Positions 1 to 6,090 of a DNA stretch of 6,915 bases are shown here, piece after piece. Made by a program: the position numbers and the translations under genes. The DNA comes from Candidatus Cloacimonadota bacterium. GTDB lineage: Bacteria > Cloacimonadota > Cloacimonadia > Cloacimonadales > Cloacimonadaceae. Below the pieces are notes generated by a model, which worked only from the letters and a program-made list of their open reading frames with translations, had not been told where the DNA came from and did not search any database. The stretch covers positions 1 to 6,915 of the forward strand of contig JAGOIS010000075.1 of assembly GCA_017995495.1 (NCBI GenBank). Reading direction: 5' to 3'. Every line of letters starts with the position of its first letter. Position 1 is the stretch's first letter.

Positions 1-1606
1 TGTACTTTTTGCCCTCGGCGGGATCGTCAAAATTGGTGCAGGAATAATCCTTGACCCAGCCGTCCTCGAAGCGCATCCTGAGGTTGAAATAGCGCAGGCT
101 GCCCAGGTAGATGTCCTCCACGTGGAGAGTGCCGGTGGTGCCGGCAAGTTTTGGTGAGGTGAAGACTTCGCCCACCGGGATGTTCACATCCGCCACGCAG
201 TTTTCAAAGTTGGTCTGCCTGGCAGGGTCAGTGATGGTGTGCATCTTCACCAGGATGTCGGTGTCGTTTCCCGGTTTGCCTTTCACGTGCACGAACTCAG
301 CCGTGTCCAGCACATCGATTATCTTCTGCTGGATCTGGGCGTATCTGTTTGAATCCAAGAGGTTTATCTTCAGCGTATCGGCAAAGATCCCGCGGAATTT
401 GGGGCCGATCTCCGGGGAGGGGAAGGCGATGATGGTGAAGCTGGCTTCGTCCCGGCGGTAATAGCGGTAATACATTTCGGCCTGCCGCCCCCTCTGTTCC
501 CGATGCAGCAGTTGCTGTTCCGGGCTCAGTTTCAGGGCGCTTGCCCTGGCTTCCGGAGCGAAGGGGGTTTCGCCAAAAAGTTCCACGTAAACGGGGCCCG
601 CCTGCAGCGCTATGGTTTCCTTCAGCTCTTCCAGAACCTTGGCGGATACCGCCAGCTGCAGGTCCACGTACTCACGGTCCAGCACCAGGGCGCTGTCGAA
701 ACGGTGGTCGTAGCTGTATTGTTTGTTTATTCCCTGGCTGTGGGGCTGACCCACCAGCGCGGTGATGCCGATCCGCTGCAGTTCTTCCAGCAGCAGCCTG
801 CCCAGGCGTTCCATGCCGCAGGGGATCATCAGATTGGCGAATTTCTTTTTCTGATGGTCCTTTTTAGCGCGCGTGAAGCCGTCCACCCAGCTTTGCACGA
901 TGAATCTTGCCAGGGCGACCAAGTCCTGGGCGGGGTAGGCGCTCAGAAAATCGGCCATGGCCAGATCGTGCTCGCTGAGGTAAACGCCGTAACGGTACAG
1001 ATAGCGCGGGTCGGACAGATCGGCGCTTTGGATGATCCGGGCAAAATAACTGAAATCCGGGCTGTAACTTAGCAGGTAGGCGTAGCAGGCTGCCAGTTCC
1101 AAACCCTCCAGGCGCGAATCCCGGTAAACCGCGGTCCAGCCGGCCAGGTCGCTGTTGCCCGCTGCAGCCAGGTCGTGCAGAGCGAAAAACAACCGCAACT
1201 GCTCGTCCAGGGCGAGGTAGTTTTCCGTGATCAAATAATAGCGGGTGGCCCGGAAACCCGAATAGACGGCCGAGCAGAACTGGCCCAGCCCTTCCCCGTA
1301 CAGCTGCACCGCGAAGTCTGGATTGGCCAGGCTTGTGGCATAGCCTGAAACTGGTTCCAGGGTGGCGTAATACTGGGTGTTCATCGCCTTAAGTTCTTCC
1401 AGGCTAATGTTTTTAAACTCCGGATCGCGGTCCAGCAGCCGGCCGAATTCAGCGGCCTGGAGAGTGATCTCGCGCAGCGCGGTAAAAAACTCCCTCAGGG
1501 GAAAATCTTCCGGGATAGTGAGCGCGGTGATCCTGGCAAGCTGGGCTTCGTAAGCGGGGCGATGGGCCAGGATTTTGCTCTTGACTTCAAAGTAGTTGAT
1601 GGGCAT
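1..1606 (-). CDS. M29-family metallo-aminopeptidase (AmpS/PepS/aminopeptidase T-like), C-terminus beyond window
   Basis: The reading frame is open for 535 codons from the ATG at 1606-1604 and runs off the left edge, so the gene is partial at its 3' end. The C-terminal part visible here matches peptidase family M29, cytosolic aminopeptidases with two metal ions that release N-terminal residues. A glycine-rich VKGKPGNDTDI segment (about 441-451) is followed by NIPVGEVFTSP (475-485), where E480 corresponds to the first metal-ligand Glu. The remaining ligands (Glu, two His, Asp) would lie outside the window. FGETPF (about 343) and FTIIAFPSPEIG are typical of the long clostridial-type members. The roughly 340 residues before FGETPF are a large N-terminal region absent from the ~410-residue AmpS/AmpT enzymes. 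The start is supported by AAGGAAG at 1619-1613, six bases upstream. It lies 143 bp downstream of speE on the same strand and may be cotranscribed, although a weak hairpin lies between them. Family assignment is confident; peptide specificity is not visible. Confidence 0.88.
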   Translation of the reverse strand, partial: MPINYFEVKSKILAHRPAYEAQLARITALTIPEDFPLREFFTALREITLQAAEFGRLLDRDPEFKNISLEELKAMNTQYYATLEPVSGYATSLANPDFAVQLYGEGLGQFCSAVYSGFRATRYYLITENYLALDEQLRLFFALHDLAAAGNSDLAGWTAVYRDSRLEGLELAACYAYLLSYSPDFSYFARIIQSADLSDPRYLYRYGVYLSEHDLAMADFLSAYPAQDLVALARFIVQSWVDGFTRAKKDHQKKKFANLMIPCGMERLGRLLLEELQRIGITALVGQPHSQGINKQYSYDHRFDSALVLDREYVDLQLAVSAKVLEELKETIALQAGPVYVELFGETPFAPEARASALKLSPEQQLLHREQRGRQAEMYYRYYRRDEASFTIIAFPSPEIGPKFRGIFADTLKINLLDSNRYAQIQQKIIDVLDTAEFVHVKGKPGNDTDILVKMHTITDPARQTNFENCVADVNIPVGEVFTSPKLAGTTGTLHVEDIYLGSLRYFNLRMRFEDGWVKDYSCTNFDDPAEGKKY

Positions 1607-1647
1607 GTTTCACTTCCTTATGATAGAATCGAAAAACCTCATGGGAA

Positions 1648-1662
1648 AAGCCAGTCGGGCTT
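1648..1662 (-). terminator. weak hairpin between speE and the aminopeptidase gene
   Basis: Read on the minus strand, AAGCC, a 5-base loop and GGCTT form a perfect 5-bp stem followed by only two more T residues before CCC. It could be a poor terminator or attenuator after speE, or simply a chance hairpin. A second short stem (CCGGC/GCCGG, 1733-1746) sits just after the speE stop without a T tract. Neither is convincing as a strong terminator, so read-through from speDE into the peptidase gene is possible. Confidence 0.25.
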
Positions 1663-1749
1663 CTGAGACCACGCGGCAACAAAAATACGCCCGGCCCTGA
1701 TTGTCAATGTTTATCCTCGGGGACCGGGGTTGCCGGCGAATGCCGGAAC

Positions 1750-2592
1750 TCAGCCGAGTTGCTCCAGCACAAAAGTTGGCAGGGTGAAGGCCGCGTAATG
1801 CAGGTCCCGGTTGTAATAGCGGGTGGGGATCCCTGAAGCAGCAATCCTGACCCCCACTTCCGGGGAAAGGGGATCGGGGGATGTGGAGGCCAGCTGGAAA
1901 AGCCAGAAGCCGGCTTGGTAGGTCTGGATGGCGGCGGAGTAGGCCTTCACGATCGGGAACAGGGAGCGGAGGTCGCGGTGGACCTCGCCAATGACCTTGC
2001 CCAGCTGGGGGATCCAGGGGCTTTCAGACTGCAGACAGAAGACCCCGCCGGGTTTCAGGGCGCGCTTGCAGTTGGCGAAAAAAGGAGCCCGGAACAACCC
2101 TTCCGCGGGTCCCACGGGATCTGTGCTGTCAACCAGGATGACATCGAATTGCTCCTCCGTTTCCTCCACGTATCTGATCCCGTCGCCAAAAACCAGCTCC
2201 GCCCGGGGATCGTCAACAGAGGCGGCCAGATCTGGAAAGTACTGATTGGCAACCCGGGTGACCCGTTCGTCCAACTCCACCATCAGCACCCGGCGGACCG
2301 AGCCGTGCCGCAGCACCCGGGTGAGGGTCCCGCAGTCGCCACCCCCAATGATGAGCACGCTTTGGGGCTCAGGATGGGTGAAAAGAGCGGGATGCGCGAG
2401 CATTTCGTGATAGGTGAATTCGTCCGCGTCGGTGAGCATCAGCACTCCATCCAGCAGCAGCACCTTGCCGAAGGACGGGGTCTGCAGCACCTCTATCTTC
2501 TGAAAGGCGCTCTGCTCCCTGTGCAGCAGCTCCTCGACCTCAAAAGTGAGGCCGCGGTGGGGAGTGTGATAATCTGTATGCCACCAGCCCAA
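1750..2592 (-). CDS. speE: polyamine aminopropyltransferase (spermidine synthase)
   Basis: This cytosolic enzyme transfers the aminopropyl group of decarboxylated AdoMet to putrescine (or a similar amine), giving spermidine and methylthioadenosine. The 280 residues match the usual length (E. coli 288). Visible hallmarks are an N-terminal beta domain starting WWHTDYHTPHRGL, LLLDGVLMLTDADEFTYHEML (about 45-65), the nucleotide-binding loop IIGGGDCGTL (81-90), VELDER with its acidic ribose ligand (E106), GDGIRYVEE (136-144), the catalytic DSTDPVGPAEGLF (D155, D158), and the C-terminal RYYN and HYAAFTLP segments. The loop is normally GGGDG(G/A); Cys87 here is unusual. The start is a TTG at 2592-2590, because the speD stop lies in the same frame two codons earlier and the next Met (52) would delete conserved sequence. 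Only a weak GGA (2602-2600) serves as ribosome-binding site, so translation is probably coupled to speD. The exact amine acceptor cannot be read from the sequence. Confidence 0.95.
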   Translation of the reverse strand: MGWWHTDYHTPHRGLTFEVEELLHREQSAFQKIEVLQTPSFGKVLLLDGVLMLTDADEFTYHEMLAHPALFTHPEPQSVLIIGGGDCGTLTRVLRHGSVRRVLMVELDERVTRVANQYFPDLAASVDDPRAELVFGDGIRYVEETEEQFDVILVDSTDPVGPAEGLFRAPFFANCKRALKPGGVFCLQSESPWIPQLGKVIGEVHRDLRSLFPIVKAYSAAIQTYQAGFWLFQLASTSPDPLSPEVGVRIAASGIPTRYYNRDLHYAAFTLPTFVLEQLG

Positions 2593-2595
2593 GGC

Positions 2596-2979
2596 TCAAT
2601 CCGGTTTGTGTTTCAGGGGTTCGTCGCCGTTGTCGAAGAGGCCTCTCCGGAGTTCCATCTTGCTGCTATGTTGGCTTTTAAAACACTTCTCAAGATGGTG
2701 GAAAAGATCCCAGGGTTCAATTGTCTGGCCGCAAGTGAAGATATCCACCGCGGCGTAGCCATATTCAGGCCAGGTGTGGATGGCGACATGGGATTCGGCG
2801 ATCACGACCACGCCGCTCACCCCGTGGGGGCTGAAAGAGTGAAAGGTGTCCGTGACAACTGTCGCCTTGCCGATCACGCAGGCTTCGATGAGCGCTTTGC
2901 GGATGGCATGTTCGTCCAGCAGGATGTCTTTATCGCAGTCGAAAAATTCGACCAGTAGCTGTCTGCCGAGTGCTTGCAT
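2596..2979 (-). CDS. speD: S-adenosylmethionine decarboxylase proenzyme (class 1B, pyruvoyl type)
   Basis: This enzyme decarboxylates AdoMet to supply the aminopropyl donor for SpeE. The 127-residue chain is a proenzyme that cleaves itself between Glu62 and Ser63 in the motif ESHVAIHTWPEYGYAAVDIFTCG; Ser63 becomes the pyruvoyl cofactor of the alpha chain. His68 (processing) and Cys83 (catalytic acid) are present at exactly the positions known for the Thermotoga maritima enzyme, and TFHSFSPHGVSGVVVI precedes the cleavage site as in that family. The ATG at 2979-2977 has GAGGAG at 2992-2987, seven bases upstream, and an in-frame TAA lies shortly before it, so the start is well fixed. It is the first large gene of the unit and is followed after one codon by speE. 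Its ribosome-binding site lies in a segment complementary to the end of an upstream small ORF, suggesting translational control. No ornithine or arginine decarboxylase is in the window, so the source of the diamine lies elsewhere. Confidence 0.96.
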   Translation of the reverse strand: MQALGRQLLVEFFDCDKDILLDEHAIRKALIEACVIGKATVVTDTFHSFSPHGVSGVVVIAESHVAIHTWPEYGYAAVDIFTCGQTIEPWDLFHHLEKCFKSQHSSKMELRRGLFDNGDEPLKHKPD

Positions 2980-3010
2980 GTTTTTTCTCCTCTGTGGTTA
3001 TTGGGGTTGA

Positions 3011-3060
3011 TGAAGGGAAAGGAAAACCCGGAACAAGCCGGATTTTGGGAAAACCCTTCA
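3011..3060 (-). promoter_or_regulatory. stem-loop in the speD leader
   Basis: TGAAGGG (3011-3017) pairs perfectly with CCCTTCA (3054-3060). Inside an internal loop there are four A-T pairs (3023-3026 with 3043-3046), one C/A mismatch, and CCGG/CCGG (3028-3031 with 3038-3041) around a 6-base loop. The element lies between the small ORF and the speD ribosome-binding site. No T tract follows on either strand, so it is not an ordinary terminator. It would sit inside the loop of the larger 9-bp pairing and bring its two arms closer together. Confidence 0.45.
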
Positions 3061-3078
3061 GTGCATTGTGTCCGGCTT
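3035..3078 (-). promoter_or_regulatory. alternative 8-bp stem in the speD leader
   Basis: AAGCCGGA (3035-3042) and TCCGGCTT (3071-3078) are perfect inverted copies separated by 28 bases. This stem uses the same CCGG (3038-3041) as the 3011-3060 stem-loop, so the two cannot form together. Mutually exclusive stems are typical of attenuators and riboswitch expression platforms, but no known riboswitch consensus was recognised here. Confidence 0.35.
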
Positions 3079-3095
3079 CAAGATCAGAAGCGGAT

Positions 3096-3239
3096 TCACA
3101 GCCACAGAGGCTTCAATGTTGCGCTAAAAACAGAAAGCTGAAGCAATACCTCCTCATCGTCCTGCCACAAAGGGTGAAACACCCGCGCGTAGAGGGCTTC
3201 CCGGTTACTGTGCACGCGGAGTGAACGGACTCTGATCAT
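3096..3239 (-). CDS. 47-residue leader ORF upstream of speD (unrecognised)
   Basis: I do not recognise this protein. The ATG at 3239-3237 is preceded by AAAGGAG at 3251-3245, five bases away, a near-ideal ribosome-binding site and at least as good as that of speD. The ORF has 47 codons and ends with TGA at 3098-3096, 116 bp before speD. The peptide begins MIRVRSLRVHSNREALYARV and is arginine-rich at the start, acidic in the middle (DDEE, 27-30) and hydrophobic at the end (LKPLWL). No membrane helix, signal peptide or cysteine is seen. Its start lies roughly 30 bases after the expected transcript start from the 3273-3300 promoter, so it should be the first translated ORF of the speDE unit. Its last codons contain the sequence complementary to the speD ribosome-binding site. 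It may be a leader peptide whose translation controls speD, comparable in principle to the enterobacterial SpeFL leader upstream of speF, to which it shows no obvious similarity. A small structural protein or a gene remnant are alternatives. Confidence 0.55.
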   Translation of the reverse strand: MIRVRSLRVHSNREALYARVFHPLWQDDEEVLLQLSVFSATLKPLWL

Positions 3240-3272
3240 GACGACTCCTTTTATTAGCGTAATTGAAAAGCA

Positions 3273-3300
3273 AGTTTAGAAAGCGGCTGTTTCCTGTCAA
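3273..3300 (-). promoter_or_regulatory. sigma70-type promoter of the leader-speD-speE unit
   Basis: A perfect -35 box TTGACA (3300-3295), a 16-bp spacer and a -10 box TAAACT (3278-3273, four of six consensus bases) face speD. Transcription would begin near 3266, leaving about 27 untranslated bases before the small ORF start and nearly 290 before speD. The long leader that results is what makes the structured region at 2989-3110 part of the mRNA. Confidence 0.6.
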
Positions 3301-3442
3301 CTGAAATCGGGGAATCGGGTGAACCTGGCCATGGAGAATATCTTACGGACACAAACAAGCATCTTGTCGGGCAGCTGGTTCACTCAAAATATTGTTTCCA
3401 TCTGGCAACCTCTTCCCGATGGGGCTGTTCACACAATTTTGC

Positions 3443-3470
3443 TTGCAGCGGAACATATCTTGCTTAATAT
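3443..3470 (+). promoter_or_regulatory. candidate promoter of the persulfide reductase gene
   Basis: TTGCAG (3443-3448) and TAATAT (3465-3470) are separated by 16 bp, each matching four of six consensus bases, in the only AT-rich stretch ahead of the gene. The start site would be near 3477, giving a 5' leader of about 75 bases. The alternating AT tract allows more than one -10 register, so the exact hexamer is uncertain. Confidence 0.4.
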
Positions 3471-3551
3471 ATATATGGACCGGTGTAACCATACCCAGCC
3501 TCTCCCGGCTGTTCAATTCCAGTCCAAACAATCTTTCCAGAAGGAGAAACC

Positions 3552-6017
3552 ATGCCCAGATACCTCATCGTGGGAGGCGTGGCCGGCGGCGCCACCACCG
3601 CTGCCCGCCTGCGCCGGATGGACGAACACGCCGAGATCATCATGTTTGAACGCGGTGACTACATATCCTACGCCAACTGCGGCCTGCCCTATTATGTCGG
3701 AGGAGTGATCAGCGAACGTGAGCGCCTCTTCGTGCAAACCCCGGAAAGCTTCAAAGCGCGGCTGAATGTGGATGTCCGCACCAAAACAGAGATCATGGCC
3801 ATCGACCGGGCGGCGAAAACGGTCACCGCGAAAGACCTTCGAACTGGCCGGGAATATGCGGAAAAGTACGACAAACTGGTTCTTGCTCCGGGCGCGGAGC
3901 CTGTCCGTCCCCCCTTGCCAGGTATCGACGACCCCTCAGTTTTCACCCTGCGCAACGTTCCCGACACCGACCGCATCAAGGCATATCTGGAAGCCAACCG
4001 TGTACACCACGCCGTGGTTGTGGGCGCGGGATTCATCGGGGTGGAGATGGCGGAAAACCTTCACCGCAGGGGGATCTTGGTCTCGATCGTGGAGATGGCC
4101 CCGCAGGTGATGACCTATCTGGATTACGAGATGGCCGCCCAGGTGCATCAGCACCTCAAGTCCAAACATGTTGGGCTGTATCTGGGAGAGGCGGTCAAGG
4201 CCATCGAACGCGATGGCGGAGGCCTGAAGGTGCGTCTGGCCAGCGGCAAATCGATCCCCGCGGACATGGTGATCCTCTCCATTGGCGTGAAGCCGGACAG
4301 CCGCCTGGCCGAGGCGGCGGGACTGGACCTGGGACCCAACAAAGGGATCATGGTGAACGCGCACCTGCAGACCTCGGACCCGCATATCTACGCTGTGGGT
4401 GACGCCATAGCCATGGCCAATCCCATAACTGACAAGACTTTTCTCACCTATCTGGCCGGGCCGGCCAATAAACAGGGACGCATCGCGGCCGACAATATCG
4501 TGTTTGGCAACAAACGCAGTTACTGCGGCTCCATAAACACCGCCATCGCCAGGATCTTCGACATCACCGTGGCCGCGGCCGGCGTATCCGGCAGGGTTTT
4601 GGAGCAGGAGGGGATCCCCCACCTCGAATCAGTGATCCACTCATCCTCCCACGCGGGGTACTATCCAGACGCTCTGCCTCTCACCATCAAGATAGTTTTT
4701 GCACCCGAAACTGGACGCCTCTACGGAGCTCAGGTGGTGGGTTTCGACGGAGTGGACAAGCGCATGGAGATGCTGGCCCACATCATCAAGCACAAGGAGA
4801 CCGTGTATGATCTGGTGGAACTCGAACACGCCTACGCGCCGCCGTTTTCCAGCGCCAAGGATCCCGTGAATCTGGCTGGCATGGTGGCGGAGAACATCCT
4901 GACGGGAGTTTCCAAGGTCATCCACTGGAAAGATATTGCAGGCCTGAACCCGGAAACATCAGTTTTGATCGATGTCCGCACCCCCATGGAATTTGGTCTG
5001 GGCAGCATCGCCGGTGCCATCAACCTTCCCGTGGACGAGCTTCGCGGCAGGCTGAACGAGGTTCCCAAGGGCAGGAAAATCGTGGTCTTCTGCGGCACCG
5101 GACACCGCAGCTATTTTGCCTCCCGTATCCTGTCCCAAAATGGCTTTGACCAGGTTTACAACCTCTCAGGCGGATATACGACCTACGAGCAGGTCCACCA
5201 AAAACAAACCAATGAGGACATCTTTGCCCGCGACTTCATCGACAAGGACGACCAAATGTACAAAAAAGAAAGTATCCAGGCTGCCGCCGCCGGAGGACGC
5301 ACTGTGGAAGCGGACGCCTGCGGACTGCAGTGCCCCGGCCCCATCGTGCGCCTTAAAACTGAGATGGACAAGCTTGTGGAAGGTGATAAACTGCGCATTT
5401 CGGCCACCGATCCCGGCTTTGTGAAAGACGTTCCCGCCTGGTGCAAAATGACCGGAAACACTCTCATCAGCATCGAGGAAATCGGCAAAAAATACGTGGC
5501 CACGGTTCTCAAGGGCGGAAGCACTGAGATTGGCGCCACAGCCGGCGGCCTCAACAAGACCATTGTGGTCTTCAGCGACGCTCTGGACAAGGCTCTGGCC
5601 TCTTTCGTGATTGCCAACGGCGCGGCAACCACCGGCAAAAAGGTGACCATGTTCTTCACCTTTTGGGGGTTGAACGTGATCAAGAAACACGACAAACCCA
5701 AGGTGGACAAAGACCTGATGGGCAGGATGTTTGGCATGATGATGGCCGGAAGCAGCCGTTCGCTGGCGCTGTCCAAGATCAATTTTGCCGGACTGGGTCC
5801 CATATTGATGCGCAAACGCATGAAAGACAAGAACGTGGACCAGTTGGAACTGATGATCGCCCAAGCCCAGAAAGCAGGCGTGGAAATGATCGCCTGTCAA
5901 ATGTCCATGGATATCATGGGCGTGAAGCCCGAAGAATTGATGGAAGGCGTAAACATCGGCGGTGTTGCCACTTACCTCTCCGAAGCAGAACAGTCCAACA
6001 TCAACCTCTTCATCTAA
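3552..6017 (+). CDS. CoA-disulfide/persulfide reductase fused to rhodanese, TusA and DsrE-like domains
   Basis: An 821-residue cytosolic flavoenzyme with four modules. Residues 1-445 are a CoA-disulfide reductase: FAD-binding VGGVAGGATTAARLRR (7-22), the single redox Cys43 in SYANCGLPYY as in S. aureus CoADR, NAD(P)H-binding VVVGAGFIGVEMAENL (about 154-170), YAVGDA (about 279), and Tyr370/371 and Tyr428 (HAYAPPFSSAKDPVN) of the dimer domain. Residues 455-548 are rhodanese with active loop CGTGHR (C514). After a linker, residues 584-655 are TusA/SirA with the CPGP motif (C594), plus C590 and C631. Residues 665-821 are DsrE-like, with C782 in the IACQMSMDIMG motif. CoADR-rhodanese fusions are known to reduce CoA-persulfide or polysulfide with NAD(P)H; the two extra carriers suggest sulfur is relayed along the chain, which is inference. 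The start is fixed by AAGGAG at 3541-3546, five bases upstream. It is monocistronic, divergent from speD, and followed by a terminator. Confidence 0.94.
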   Translation: MPRYLIVGGVAGGATTAARLRRMDEHAEIIMFERGDYISYANCGLPYYVGGVISERERLFVQTPESFKARLNVDVRTKTEIMAIDRAAKTVTAKDLRTGREYAEKYDKLVLAPGAEPVRPPLPGIDDPSVFTLRNVPDTDRIKAYLEANRVHHAVVVGAGFIGVEMAENLHRRGILVSIVEMAPQVMTYLDYEMAAQVHQHLKSKHVGLYLGEAVKAIERDGGGLKVRLASGKSIPADMVILSIGVKPDSRLAEAAGLDLGPNKGIMVNAHLQTSDPHIYAVGDAIAMANPITDKTFLTYLAGPANKQGRIAADNIVFGNKRSYCGSINTAIARIFDITVAAAGVSGRVLEQEGIPHLESVIHSSSHAGYYPDALPLTIKIVFAPETGRLYGAQVVGFDGVDKRMEMLAHIIKHKETVYDLVELEHAYAPPFSSAKDPVNLAGMVAENILTGVSKVIHWKDIAGLNPETSVLIDVRTPMEFGLGSIAGAINLPVDELRGRLNEVPKGRKIVVFCGTGHRSYFASRILSQNGFDQVYNLSGGYTTYEQVHQKQTNEDIFARDFIDKDDQMYKKESIQAAAAGGRTVEADACGLQCPGPIVRLKTEMDKLVEGDKLRISATDPGFVKDVPAWCKMTGNTLISIEEIGKKYVATVLKGGSTEIGATAGGLNKTIVVFSDALDKALASFVIANGAATTGKKVTMFFTFWGLNVIKKHDKPKVDKDLMGRMFGMMMAGSSRSLALSKINFAGLGPILMRKRMKDKNVDQLELMIAQAQKAGVEMIACQMSMDIMGVKPEELMEGVNIGGVATYLSEAEQSNINLFI

Positions 6018-6040
6018 GGACGCTTCAACCTTATGCTAAA

Positions 6041-6073
6041 AAGCCCGGTATGACTCCGGGCTTATTTTTTTTT
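6041..6073. terminator. bidirectional rho-independent terminator
   Basis: A perfect 8-bp stem AAGCCCGG/CCGGGCTT (6041-6048 with 6056-6063) around a 7-base loop is followed on the plus strand by A and nine T (6065-6073). This ends the persulfide reductase gene 23 bases after its stop. On the minus strand the same stem is followed by about three further T (five in the run), so it can also serve the convergent peroxidase gene, which stops at 6091. Confidence 0.9.
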
Positions 6074-6090
6074 ACTCAGGCGGCTGCTGT

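Larger units (their letters stand above)
2989..3110 (-). promoter_or_regulatory. candidate Shine-Dalgarno-sequestering element of speD
   Basis: In the minus-strand transcript, CCTCTGTGG (3110-3102) is exactly complementary, over nine bases, to CCACAGAGG (2997-2989). The second segment contains the GAGG that begins the speD ribosome-binding site (GAGGAG, 2992-2987). The first segment is codons 44-46 (Pro-Leu-Trp) of the small ORF at 3096-3239, one sense codon before its stop. Pairing would hide the speD site, and a ribosome finishing the small ORF would cover the first segment and free it. The pairing is seen directly; the regulatory role is inferred. Confidence 0.5.
3240..3551. other. divergent intergenic region between the speD leader and the persulfide reductase
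   Basis: No gene is supported in these 312 bases. They hold the speD-unit promoter on the minus strand and a candidate promoter for the plus-strand gene around 3443-3470, next to an (AT)5 tract at 3467-3476. Two imperfect direct copies, GCTGGTTCACTCAAAAT (3374-3390) and GCTGTTCACACAATTTT (3424-3440), lie about 50 bp apart. The hexamer GTTCAC or its complement GTGAAC occurs three times here (3319, 3378, 3427) and once more at 3221 in the small ORF. Short reading frames entering from 3319 have no ribosome-binding site and are taken as chance. Confidence 0.6.

Noticed and set aside
503..1072. 189-codon plus-strand frame within the aminopeptidase gene
   Set aside because: It is antisense to a conserved M29 coding frame and lacks a start signal; it is a mirror of the GC-rich codons opposite.
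1682..1707. Promoter for the aminopeptidase gene from a perfect TTGACA at 1707-1702
   Set aside because: No acceptable -10 box lies 16-18 bp downstream; the nearest TATTTT is at 14 bp spacing, so the -35 match is probably accidental.
1915..2958. 347-codon plus-strand frame antisense to speE and speD
   Set aside because: It overlaps two genes with complete family motifs on the other strand, has no ribosome-binding site, and its translation resembles no family; it arises from codon bias of the real genes.
2970..3224. 84-codon plus-strand frame across the speD leader
   Set aside because: No ribosome-binding site or promoter on that strand; the minus-strand small ORF has much better initiation signals.
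2980..3266. Known SAM or polyamine riboswitch in the speD leader
   Set aside because: I looked for SAM-type conserved blocks and multi-helix junctions and found none; only simple competing stems are visible. A covariance-model scan would decide.
3319..3708. 129-codon plus-strand frame overlapping the start of the persulfide reductase
   Set aside because: No ribosome-binding site precedes it, and it runs out of frame into a conserved FAD-binding domain.
5166..5900. 244-codon minus-strand frame opposite the TusA and DsrE-like domains
   Set aside because: The plus strand encodes conserved domains here, and the minus translation is a His/Gly/Val-rich shadow without motifs.
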